Below, one piece after another: positions 1 to 5,686 of a DNA stretch of 11,574 nt (the first letter of the stretch is position 1; each line of letters begins with the position of its first letter). The DNA is from Nitrososphaerota archaeon (GTDB lineage: Archaea; Thermoproteota; Nitrososphaeria; Nitrososphaerales; Gagatemarchaeaceae): the NCBI GenBank assembly GCA_003135575.1, contig PLCG01000094.1:58571-70144 (forward strand), read 5' to 3'. The notes under the pieces are model-generated. The model made no database searches. It was not told where the DNA came from and was given only the letters and a program-made list of their open reading frames with translations. Made by a program: the position numbers and the translations under genes.

Positions 1-64
1 CTATGGACGCGAAAATCAGCGTCAGCAACACGAATGCACTCAACGCCACGTTCTTTGAATCCAT
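1..64 (-). CDS. N-terminus of a membrane or secreted protein (partial)
   Basis: The reverse strand opens with ATG at 62-64 and reads about 21 codons to the window edge. The peptide begins MDSKNVALSAFVLLTLIFAS, which is a short polar start followed by a hydrophobic stretch, as in a signal peptide or first membrane helix. A GAGGG motif lies just upstream of the ATG. A TATA-like CTTAATC (reverse strand, 90-97) is centred about 29 bp from the start, matching the promoter spacing seen elsewhere in the window. The rest of the gene is outside, so function is unknown. The gene lies directly downstream of the orphan helicase tail. Confidence 0.55.
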   Translation of the reverse strand, partial: MDSKNVALSAFVLLTLIFASI

Positions 65-89
65 GAATCCCTCTTTGTCTGCCCCTTTC

Positions 90-97
90 GATTAAGG
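90..97 (-). promoter_or_regulatory. TATA-like box for the partial gene at the left edge
   Basis: CCTTAATC on the reverse strand is centred about 29 bp upstream of the ATG at 64. This predicts a near-leaderless transcript. Confidence 0.4.
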
Positions 98-111
98 ATT
101 TGTGCGAAGAG

Positions 112-195
112 TCAAGCGGGTTCAGATAGTGCCTCTAGGAAATACGCCGGGAGCAGCTCCTTGTGCGAGCTGACGAAGCCCGTGAAGTTTCCGAG
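112..195 (-). pseudogene. Orphan 3' end of an XPD/DinG-like helicase gene
   Basis: Reading the reverse strand from 195 to a TGA stop at 112-114 gives about 27 residues beginning LGNFTGFV and containing YFLEALS. It matches the C-terminus of the intact helicase at 1558-3384: from the shared NF onward, 14 of the first 22 residues are identical (shared N-F, F-V, H, E-L, P, YFLEA, S). Nine of those 14 identical residues use different synonymous codons, so this is a diverged homologue and not a recent duplication. The reading frame is closed upstream by TAA at 196-198, and the fragment has no start codon. The putative right end of the TnpB element abuts it. The likely explanation is that it is the former 3' end of the resident helicase gene, separated from the body by the TnpB element. 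It could also be the last trace of a tandem paralogue. Confidence 0.75.
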
Positions 196-330
196 TTAAC
201 CATGGGGGCGTTTCCATCAAACCTCTACGGAATCCCTCGTACGTAGTCTGCCAATCGTACGGTTCTACTTCGTCTCTCGTGTGAGACGTAGCTTCGAGAC
301 ATCGACTCTGAGGATTAGCGGCTCCCTTTC
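196..330 (-). ncRNA. Putative omega RNA (TnpB guide RNA) scaffold
   Basis: In characterised TnpB systems the guide RNA derives from the 3' end of tnpB and the element right end, and its guide is the flanking DNA. Here the interval from the last tnpB codons to the putative right end carries two stem-loops: CGTACG pairing with CGTACG around a 12-base loop (237-261), and GTTT pairing with AAAC (210-222). If the right end is at about 195, the guide would begin in the orphan helicase tail, around 176-195. The 5' boundary is not visible, and the RNA is inferred from family knowledge, not from any sequence match I can verify. Confidence 0.4.
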
Positions 331-1509
331 GTGTTCCGCATTCCCCTTCACCGCTTCTTCTGCCTCGCCTTCCTTCGATGAATGGTCGAACCTCAACCAC
401 CCCCTGCGAGAGATATTGAGAACCGCGGCAACGTCACGGTCCCACCACCTCTTGCAGACCTCACACCACAACTGGCGATAATGTTCCATATCGCCACGGA
501 TTGGCACTTGGAGTCTCTCCCCGCATCGTGGACAATCCATCGTGGTCCCTCTTGTCTCACCCCGAGTCAAGGTGATGACCGGCACACCTTCCCAAGCTGC
601 CTTGTACTCGATCTGCCTCTTGATTTCACAGTACGGCCAGGAGTTCATCCTCCCCCTGAATGACCTTCCCTGCCCGTTTCCTTTCCGGTACATCTTCTGT
701 ATTCCCTTGATTTCCTCGAAGACAATCGCTTGCTTACCGGCCTTGGCATTCTGGACAATCTTCTTCGATACCAAATTGAGGAGCTGTTTCCTCCTGCCGC
801 TTTTCCTTTTACCGTATTTTGAAGCAATCGTGCTTCCGATTCTGGCGTCGGCACGCCTGAATGAGCGAATGATGCTTCTGGTGTTCTCGGCGATTTGGAC
901 GAGTTTGGTCATGTCATAGTAGGTCACTTGAGCCGCGTTCCCCACCGTTAGATTCCGCAGGTTTCTGTCAATTCCCACCACCCCCGCAACATCTTCCTTG
1001 GAGATCTCTACGACATCTTGGGAGACACAGAGAGAAAGACATCTTTCGTTCAGTGTGAAGGAGCGAACTCTAAGACTCGAGTCTGAGAGCAGGGCCCTTG
1101 TATGCGAGTTCAGAGGTATCGATTCGAATTTGTCAACGTCAAGATGAATAATCAGATTCCCTTCCTCAATCTTGAACCCGTAACATGATACGAGAAACGG
1201 CGCCGAGGAATACGGCGTCCTCGTCTGAATTCCCCGTCTTATCGACTTCCTCCGAGCCGAGAGGATACCCGCGGCCTTTGAAATGGCGCAGAGGGCGTAA
1301 TGAGAATAGCCACCGTAGCGGGTTCTGAGTTCCCGATATGCTAGTAACGATAACTTCTTCATTGACGGGGTCATACTTTCCCCACTTTTCTCAAAGTCCA
1401 TGCCAATCCTGATGCAGTCGTTGGTCATCTGTCTGAAGCTCTCCATGACGGAAAGCATCTGGGCGCTTGGGCGGTAGCACTGTTTGATTGCCTTTCTCGC
1501 CAGTGCCAT
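265..1509 (-). CDS. tnpB: TnpB RNA-guided DNA nuclease (IS605/IS607 family)
   Basis: This 414-residue protein has the TnpB/Cas12-like RuvC layout. The segment GVVGIDRNLRNL carries the first acidic residue (D181), IVFEEIKGI carries the second (E265), and WWDRDVAAVLNI (357-366) carries the third. A zinc ribbon lies between the second and third motifs: C326-x2-C329 and C349-x2-C352. All catalytic and zinc positions are present, so the gene looks functional. The third motif has Ala where most relatives have Asn (DRDVNAA). The C-terminal tail (EREPLIL, RVDVSKLR) is of an archaeal type. ATG at 1507-1509 is the first plausible start. Codon use is more A/T-ending than in the helicase body, consistent with transfer. 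In known members the protein cleaves DNA beside a short TAM under guidance of an omega RNA. No tnpA neighbour is present. Confidence 0.93.
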   Translation of the reverse strand: MALARKAIKQCYRPSAQMLSVMESFRQMTNDCIRIGMDFEKSGESMTPSMKKLSLLAYRELRTRYGGYSHYALCAISKAAGILSARRKSIRRGIQTRTPYSSAPFLVSCYGFKIEEGNLIIHLDVDKFESIPLNSHTRALLSDSSLRVRSFTLNERCLSLCVSQDVVEISKEDVAGVVGIDRNLRNLTVGNAAQVTYYDMTKLVQIAENTRSIIRSFRRADARIGSTIASKYGKRKSGRRKQLLNLVSKKIVQNAKAGKQAIVFEEIKGIQKMYRKGNGQGRSFRGRMNSWPYCEIKRQIEYKAAWEGVPVITLTRGETRGTTMDCPRCGERLQVPIRGDMEHYRQLWCEVCKRWWDRDVAAVLNISRRGWLRFDHSSKEGEAEEAVKGNAEHEREPLILRVDVSKLRLTRETK

Positions 1510-1528
1510 GAGAGAACAGTGTGATTTA

Positions 1529-1535
1529 GTATTTA
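1529..1535 (-). promoter_or_regulatory. TATA-like box for tnpB
   Basis: CTAAATA on the reverse strand is centred about 23 bp before the tnpB ATG. The spacing is slightly short compared with other genes here, so this is a modest candidate. It would give a leaderless transcript. Confidence 0.35.
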
Positions 1536-1549
1536 GCGACCCACGTCGC
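1536..1549 (-). repeat. Left-end hairpin of the TnpB element
   Basis: GCGAC, loop GTGG, GTCGC form a perfect 5-bp stem between the helicase stop codon and tnpB. It could be a left-end structure of an IS200/IS605-type element or simply a terminator for the helicase; the position fits both. Confidence 0.45.
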
Positions 1550-1557
1550 CAAATGTC

Positions 1558-3384
1558 CTAGACTTTCGAATCGGAGATAGCTTCGAGAAAGTACTGCGGG
1601 AAGAGTTCCCGATGCCCGTTGACGAAGCTCATGAAGTTCGAGTCGAGGACGTATGTCACCGCGCTGTCGGTCTCGCTCCTCACGCTCCTCCCGTAGGTCT
1701 GCACTAGCCTTAGCGCCGTATTCCAGTCGTACCAGCCTCTCTCCCTCTGCATCTTGACCTGGGTCCTCTTGTCAGAGAGATCGGAGTAGGGCACCTTCAC
1801 GATGACCTGGAACCTCGAGAGGTCGTCCTTCAGGTCGACCCCCTGGTACAGGCTGGGGGAGATGAGGACCGACGCGTCCGTGGCCCCGTGGGTGTGGAGC
1901 AGCTCTGACCTGGCCATGCTCCCTTGCGTCGTGACGAGCCGCTTCCGATTCTGCTCCGAGACATGGTCCATGATGTAGTTGACTTGGGAGTAGTTGGTGG
2001 TGTGGATGACCCCCCTCTCGTTCGCGTGCATGCCCATTATCTCGTCCACCGCCTTCGCGATGCTCTCCAGCGAGGCATCCATGGACGCCCGGTTCAGCTG
2101 GGCGATGTCCATCGCGTGGATCCTCCTGTTCTCGACGGGGAACGTGGACTCCGAGACCCTGACGAACTCCGCCTTTTCCTGGGGGATTCCGAGGGACCTG
2201 CAAATCAGCTCCTCTGAAAACACCGTCGCCGACATGAGCAGCACGGTCTCCGCCGAGTCGAAGAGTTGCGAGGTGTACGCAGCCACGTCGAGCGGCTGGA
2301 ACACGACCTCGTCGACCAAGGCCGACCCTCCGCCGTAGGCGTCGATGGCGGTCGCCGTCCTGATGCCGCTCACGATCCAGTTCTCGGGCGAGCCCCTCAG
2401 CGCGTCGACGAACCCCTCGAGGGACTCTAGCAAGCTCCTGCATGCGATGAGCCGGTCCTGCATCGCCAGGTCGCCATCGTGGGCGTCAAGGAAGCCCCGG
2501 AGCGACTCCTTGGCGGTCACGAGCGCCTTGAGCCAGTCTTCAGCGTGGTTGTCCATTCCCTCCTCGTATGCGACGGCGAACTCCTTTCCGTCGCCAGAGG
2601 GATACTGGCGTATCGTGGAGGCCTTCAGGGTGAACGAAGCCGACCCGACCAGCTGCCTCTCAAGGTCGTGAGCCTCGTCGCACACCAGGAGCTTCCTCTT
2701 CCTTACGTCTTCCGTGTAACGGAGCTCGCTGAAGAAGAAGGCATAGTTCCCGACCGTGACCTTCTCCCTGAACGAGTCCCACTTTTGCTTGTAGTAGGTG
2801 CACAGCTTCCCGCCAGCCGCCGTCCGGAACTGCTTCTCACACTTCGACTCCTTGTCGCAGAGCCCCTTGAGGTGGTCCTCGTACTGGTCAAAGGAGAGGT
2901 AGTGTGGGCAGTCCGAGAGCGACCAGTCTGCCTGGCACCTTCCCCTGCTACACGCGACCGAATGCCCCGAGCTGGTCGGAACGTAGCATGTGAAATTCGA
3001 CTTGCCTGTTACTATGTTAAAACCAAAGTCCGTGGAGTACTGCTCCTGTAGCTGCTTGGTGGAGGTGAGAACGTAGGCCGACCTCAAGTGGCGGCAGAGC
3101 GCGGCTGCGATCGCCGACTTGCCGAACCCGACCGGCGCCTCGAGGATGATGAACTTCTTCCCGGAGGCCAGCGCCGACTCGATATTCTCCAGGACGTCCC
3201 TCTGGTAGGGGCGCATCGTGCCGTACGGGAAGGACTTGACGAGCGGGGTCTTCACCGCCTCCACGGGCTCTTCGACCTTGTCTCCTTCGGTCACGCGGGT
3301 CCCACAGTTGGGGCAAAGCGCCTGGCCTCTCCACTTCCCGGTCAGGAGCCTGAGGCGCTTGCCGCACTTGGGACAGAACTTCAC
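1558..3384 (-). CDS. XPD/Rad3-family (DinG-like) iron-sulfur DNA helicase with N-terminal zinc ribbon
   Basis: This 608-residue superfamily 2 helicase begins with a zinc ribbon (C4, C7, C24, C27). A Walker A motif APVGFGKS follows (83-90). A cysteine-rich insertion follows it (C133, C145, C150, C159, C176, C182, C195), in which four cysteines probably hold a 4Fe-4S cluster as in XPD and DinG. The DEAH box is at 236-239 (CDEAHDLE), and motif VI QTYGRSVRS is at 562-570. Family members unwind DNA 5' to 3' in repair or replication. The start is GTG at 3384; a TATA-like box about 33 bp upstream predicts a very short leader. The last 20 codons are unlike the rest: 7 of 20 end in A or T, against 1 of the preceding 20. 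A second, diverged version of this tail lies beyond the TnpB element at 112-195, so the tail may have been replaced. The exact repair pathway cannot be told from sequence. Confidence 0.92.
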   Translation of the reverse strand: MKFCPKCGKRLRLLTGKWRGQALCPNCGTRVTEGDKVEEPVEAVKTPLVKSFPYGTMRPYQRDVLENIESALASGKKFIILEAPVGFGKSAIAAALCRHLRSAYVLTSTKQLQEQYSTDFGFNIVTGKSNFTCYVPTSSGHSVACSRGRCQADWSLSDCPHYLSFDQYEDHLKGLCDKESKCEKQFRTAAGGKLCTYYKQKWDSFREKVTVGNYAFFFSELRYTEDVRKRKLLVCDEAHDLERQLVGSASFTLKASTIRQYPSGDGKEFAVAYEEGMDNHAEDWLKALVTAKESLRGFLDAHDGDLAMQDRLIACRSLLESLEGFVDALRGSPENWIVSGIRTATAIDAYGGGSALVDEVVFQPLDVAAYTSQLFDSAETVLLMSATVFSEELICRSLGIPQEKAEFVRVSESTFPVENRRIHAMDIAQLNRASMDASLESIAKAVDEIMGMHANERGVIHTTNYSQVNYIMDHVSEQNRKRLVTTQGSMARSELLHTHGATDASVLISPSLYQGVDLKDDLSRFQVIVKVPYSDLSDKRTQVKMQRERGWYDWNTALRLVQTYGRSVRSETDSAVTYVLDSNFMSFVNGHRELFPQYFLEAISDSKV

Positions 3385-3414
3385 GGATTTCCGCGCCTCA
3401 AAAAGTGGTTCTCG

Positions 3415-3441
3415 ATTTAAGCTTCCGTCGAGGTCTTATAG
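3415..3441. promoter_or_regulatory. Divergent promoter: helicase (-) and F420 oxidoreductase (+)
   Basis: On the reverse strand TTAAAT (3415-3420) lies about 33 bp before the helicase GTG. On the forward strand TCTTATAG (3434-3441) is centred 27 bp before the oxidoreductase ATG at 3465. The two boxes are only about 20 bp apart, so the two promoters may compete for TBP/TFB. Confidence 0.6.
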
Positions 3442-3464
3442 CCCACAGAGGCGACAAACATTCA

Positions 3465-4106
3465 ATGAAGATAGCAGTCCTAGGGACGGGCGACGTCGGT
3501 GCGAACATCGCCGCGAAGCTGGTGACGCTCGGCCACGAAGTGAAGATGGGGTCACGCACGCCGGAAAAGGCCAACGCCTGGGTCAAGACTCAGAGCAAGA
3601 GCGCGTCAGGAGGCACCTTCGCGGATGCCGCCGCCTTTGGCGAGGTCATATTCAACTGCACGCTGGGTTCCGCATCAGTTGAGGCACTCAAGGAGGCCGG
3701 TGCTGAGAACCTGGGCGGGAAGGTCCTGATTGACGTCTCGAACCCGCTCGATTTCTCCAAGGGAATGCCTCCTTCCTTGACGGTCTCGAACACAGACTCC
3801 CTCGGGGAGCAGATTCAACGGGCGTTCCCGTCAGTGAAGGTGGTCAAAGCGCTCAACATGGTGGGTCACGACCTCCACGTGAACCCGGGGCTGCTGAAAG
3901 GCGAGCACGACCTCTTCATCTGCGGGGACGACGACGCCGCGAAGGCGAAAACCACCGAGATTCTGACGCGCTGGTTCGGATGGAAGAGCGTTATCGACCT
4001 CGGCGGCATCTCTGCCTCCCGAGGAATGGAGATGTACCTGCCTCTATGGGTCACGATCGCAATGAGGAACAACTTCACCCCGTTCAACATCAAGGTTGTG
4101 AAGTAG
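3465..4106 (+). CDS. F420-dependent NADP reductase-like oxidoreductase
   Basis: This 213-residue protein starts with a Rossmann fold: MKIAVLGTGDVGANIA gives the GxGxxG nucleotide-binding loop. MGSRTPEKA follows at the end of the second strand, where the Arg suggests preference for the 2'-phosphate of NADPH. Downstream motifs IDVSNPLDF and KALNMVGH are typical of the NADPH:F420 oxidoreductase family (COG2085). Such enzymes move hydride between NADP and coenzyme F420 in the cytoplasm; more distant members have unknown substrates. The length matches the family. I chose ATG at 3465 and not the in-frame start at 3405, because the Rossmann motif begins right there and the TATA box is 27 bp upstream, so the 20 extra residues would lie across the promoter. 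It stands alone and is divergent from the helicase. Confidence 0.88.
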   Translation: MKIAVLGTGDVGANIAAKLVTLGHEVKMGSRTPEKANAWVKTQSKSASGGTFADAAAFGEVIFNCTLGSASVEALKEAGAENLGGKVLIDVSNPLDFSKGMPPSLTVSNTDSLGEQIQRAFPSVKVVKALNMVGHDLHVNPGLLKGEHDLFICGDDDAAKAKTTEILTRWFGWKSVIDLGGISASRGMEMYLPLWVTIAMRNNFTPFNIKVVK

Positions 4107-4120
4107 CCCGCTTAGTGCCC

Positions 4121-4169
4121 CGTTTCAACTTCGTTTCACCGAGGTCGCCGCCGTATCGACATCGTTTCA
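4121..4169 (+). repeat. Three CGTTTCA direct repeats upstream of a promoter
   Basis: CGTTTCA occurs at 4121-4127, 4132-4138 and 4163-4169. The offsets are 11 and 31 bp, close to one and three helical turns, so all three would face the same side of the DNA. The last copy ends 8 bp before the TATA-like box of the 4219 gene. This arrangement resembles an activator or repressor site array. Confidence 0.4.
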
Positions 4170-4177
4170 GCGAACCA

Positions 4178-4183
4178 CTATAC
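4178..4183 (+). promoter_or_regulatory. TATA-like box for the 4219 membrane protein
   Basis: CTATAC is centred about 38 bp before the ATG at 4219. This predicts a leader of about 12 bases, longer than in most genes here. Confidence 0.4.
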
Positions 4184-4218
4184 CCGCCCGGGCCCAATAC
4201 CCATGCAGTGATTCAAGA

Positions 4219-4704
4219 ATGACGGCACAACAAACGATTCAACGTCCGGGCACGGCGTCGGGACTGGCCATCGCAGGCGGAATCCTCATGATTGTGAGCG
4301 GCCTGCTCATTTTGATGGTCTCCCTCGTATTCCTGCCCGCCTTCAGCTACTTCATGCAGAACGCTAACTTCACGACCTCGGCCACCGCCACGACTTACAT
4401 CATCAACGGCACCCCGCACGTATTCAACGGGACTTTCCCATTCAAGGCTGGCATGATCCCCGGCTTCGTCTCCGGCATCGTAGGGGCGGTCGGGTCCTTC
4501 GGCCTCGTCTCGGGGATAATCGTCCTCGTGTCGGGAATCCTGCTCCGCACCAGCCCGAGCAACCGCGGCATCTGGGGAGTGCTCATAATCATCTTCTCAG
4601 TCGTGAGCTTCTTCGGCACTGGAGGGTTCGTCATCGGGGCGATCCTAGGGATAATCGGAGGCATCATGGCGCTGACGTGGCACCCTTCCACGTCGGTGGC
4701 CTAG
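4219..4704 (+). CDS. Four-helix membrane protein, function unknown
   Basis: This 161-residue protein has hydrophobic segments at about 15-40, 80-109, 119-133 and 136-153. A polar loop of about 40 residues separates the first two. That loop holds three N-glycosylation sequons (NFT at 50, NGT at 63, NGT at 70), which suggests that it faces outward and is glycosylated, as is common for archaeal surface proteins. The later segments are rich in Gly. The architecture recalls small DUF4064/DUF6114-type membrane proteins, but I cannot assign a family. ATG at 4219 is used because the earlier ATG at 4203 is followed at once by a stop. It appears to have its own promoter, with CGTTTCA repeats in front. 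Confidence 0.8.
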   Translation: MTAQQTIQRPGTASGLAIAGGILMIVSGLLILMVSLVFLPAFSYFMQNANFTTSATATTYIINGTPHVFNGTFPFKAGMIPGFVSGIVGAVGSFGLVSGIIVLVSGILLRTSPSNRGIWGVLIIIFSVVSFFGTGGFVIGAILGIIGGIMALTWHPSTSVA

Positions 4705-4730
4705 TCCGGGAAGCTTTGATACCGGCCGCG

Positions 4731-4737
4731 TAAAAAG
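4731..4737 (+). promoter_or_regulatory. Weak TATA-like box for the 4781 gene
   Basis: TAAAAAG lies about 47 bp before the ATG at 4781, giving a leader of about 20 bases. It is a weak match, and the gene could instead be read through from 4219. Confidence 0.25.
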
Positions 4738-4780
4738 GACAAAGGCAAACGGCGCGAGGGGACCAGCGTGAGCAGGCGTT

Positions 4781-5308
4781 ATGGATAAGCTCAAAGTGCT
4801 GCTGATCCTGCTGCTGGCAGCAGTAGTCGGGCTTGCCGTCTCCCTCTACTTCATCGCGCTCGTCTTCGTCCCGCTCGCATCGCCCGAGGACGTCTTCATC
4901 CAGATACTCACCGAGGGGTTCCCGGCGGGCCTGCCCTTCGTCATCCCCCTCTCGACCCTGCTGTTCCTGAGCACGGTCCTTGCGAGCGTGGTCGGCGTGA
5001 TCTATTTCCTCGTGCTCCCCGAGATGAAGAACTACTACTCGAGCGGCTCCGAGCCAGCCGGGAAGGACGCGAGCGCCATGGTCATGCGCACCCTGAAGCC
5101 AGACGAGCAGAAGGTGGTCGGCGTCCTGAAGGTCCACGGGGGGAGCTACATCCAGAAGTTCGTGACCCAGGAGGCGGGCCTGTCAAGGCTGAAGACCCAC
5201 AGGGTCGTCGCATCACTGGCGGAAAGGGGCATCGTCCACGTCGAGAAGCGCGGGAACTCCAACGATGTCACTCTCGCGAAGTGGTTCTTGGAAGGCATGG
5301 AAAAATAG
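4781..5308 (+). CDS. Membrane-anchored winged-helix (MarR-like) regulator
   Basis: This 175-residue protein has two membrane helices (about 5-32 and 52-80), joined by an acidic loop. A linker follows, then a soluble winged-helix domain (about 104-172). Inside that domain LKPDEQKVVGVLKVHGG is the first helix, FVTQEAGLSRLKTHRVVASLAERG is the helix-turn-helix, and IVHVEKRGNSNDVTLAKW is the beta wing. This layout, with an N-terminal membrane part and a C-terminal DNA-binding domain, is common in archaeal one-component membrane regulators. It probably senses something at the membrane and binds DNA nearby. ATG at 4781 is the only reasonable start: a GTG at 4768 runs into a stop. Its target genes are unknown; the neighbouring membrane protein gene is a plausible candidate. 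Confidence 0.82.
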   Translation: MDKLKVLLILLLAAVVGLAVSLYFIALVFVPLASPEDVFIQILTEGFPAGLPFVIPLSTLLFLSTVLASVVGVIYFLVLPEMKNYYSSGSEPAGKDASAMVMRTLKPDEQKVVGVLKVHGGSYIQKFVTQEAGLSRLKTHRVVASLAERGIVHVEKRGNSNDVTLAKWFLEGMEK

Positions 5309-5330
5309 CAGAAACCCCCACAAAATAGCA
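5302..5330 (+). repeat. AAAATAGCA direct repeat
   Basis: AAAATAGCA occurs at 5302-5310, overlapping the stop codon of the preceding gene, and again at 5322-5330. The 20-bp offset is close to two helical turns. No function is assigned. Confidence 0.35.
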
Positions 5331-5336
5331 TCAGAA

Positions 5337-5367
5337 TGGAAGTAGGCATCTTCCAGCGTCTTTTACT
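5337..5367 (+). terminator. Hairpin plus T-rich tract
   Basis: TGGAAG (5337-5342) pairs with CTTCCA (5350-5355) around a 7-base loop, followed by GCGTCTTTTAC. It lies between the membrane regulator and the next gene. T-rich tracts are the usual archaeal termination signal, so this is a plausible terminator, though the T run is only four bases. Confidence 0.4.
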
Positions 5368-5405
5368 GAAATATCCCTTCCTCTGAGTTATCTGCTAGAA
5401 TTCTC

Positions 5406-5645
5406 GTGTGCTCCCCAGGAGAACCGGCAAACCAATTGGTAGTAGCAGCCGTCCCCGATCCCGCGAGCCGCCTTGCTTGCGTATTCTGCGACGGCGCGCT
5501 TCGAGTAGAGACCTTGGAGAAATACGGCGTCTTCCTGATAATGTGCGACGGGTGCGGCAGCGAGATGATCGACTGCGGCTGCATGAACTTGGAGCCGGGC
5601 CGGGGCCAAGCTGGCGCGGGCAGCAGGATTCATCACCGCAAATGA
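5406..5645 (+). CDS. Small zinc-ribbon protein, function unknown
   Basis: This gives 79 residues from GTG at 5406 to TGA. The middle holds CVFC, followed about 20 residues later by CDGCGSE and then DCGC. This is a zinc-ribbon pattern with two CxxC knuckles plus an extra CxC. The segment between the knuckles (VETLEKYGVFLIM) looks like a beta hairpin, as in ribbon folds. The ends are rich in Gly, Ala and Pro and may be disordered. A TTG at 5436 is an alternative start that would drop 10 residues. AAATAT at 5369-5374 may serve as the TATA box. The Cys pattern supports a real gene; codon use in the rest is not decisive. No function can be inferred beyond metal binding. Confidence 0.6.
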   Translation: MCSPGEPANQLVVAAVPDPASRLACVFCDGALRVETLEKYGVFLIMCDGCGSEMIDCGCMNLEPGRGQAGAGSRIHHRK

Positions 5646-5655
5646 TACGTCCTCG

Positions 5656-5663
5656 TTAAATAT
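5656..5663 (+). promoter_or_regulatory. TATA box for the CBS-domain gene
   Basis: TTAAATAT is centred 27 bp upstream of the TTG at 5687. This supports TTG as the start codon of a leaderless transcript. Confidence 0.6.
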
Positions 5664-5686
5664 CCAGCAAGGGCGTTTTTCTCTGC

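Larger units (their letters stand above)
196..1556 (-). mobile_element. IS605/IS607-like TnpB-only element
   Basis: The element contains one gene, tnpB (265-1509), and no TnpA transposase. The left end (upstream of tnpB) carries a hairpin GCGAC-GTGG-GTCGC (reverse strand, 1536-1549) nine bases after the helicase stop. The right end carries a CGTACG/CGTACG hairpin (237-261) and a GTTT/AAAC hairpin (210-222), followed by GTTAAC at 195-200 where recognisable helicase coding sequence resumes. The outer boundaries are estimates: the right one is set by the start of helicase homology, the left one is uncertain and may lie inside the helicase tail. Without TnpA the element would be non-autonomous for transposition, but TnpB cleavage could still favour its retention or homing. 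Confidence 0.6.

Noticed and set aside
122..400. 92-residue frame on the reverse strand overlapping the tnpB 3' end
   Set aside because: It overlaps tnpB in another frame and has low-complexity, Arg-rich composition. The real signal in this stretch is the helicase tail in a different frame.
1772..3051. Long alternative frames on both strands across the helicase gene (for example 1772-2443 and 2479-3051)
   Set aside because: They are shadows of a GC-rich gene, rich in Arg, Gly, Pro and Leu without recognisable motifs; the helicase frame holds every conserved motif.
3405..3464. Upstream in-frame start of the F420 oxidoreductase
   Set aside because: It would add 20 residues before the Rossmann strand and span both promoter boxes. 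ATG at 3465 has a TATA box at the right distance.
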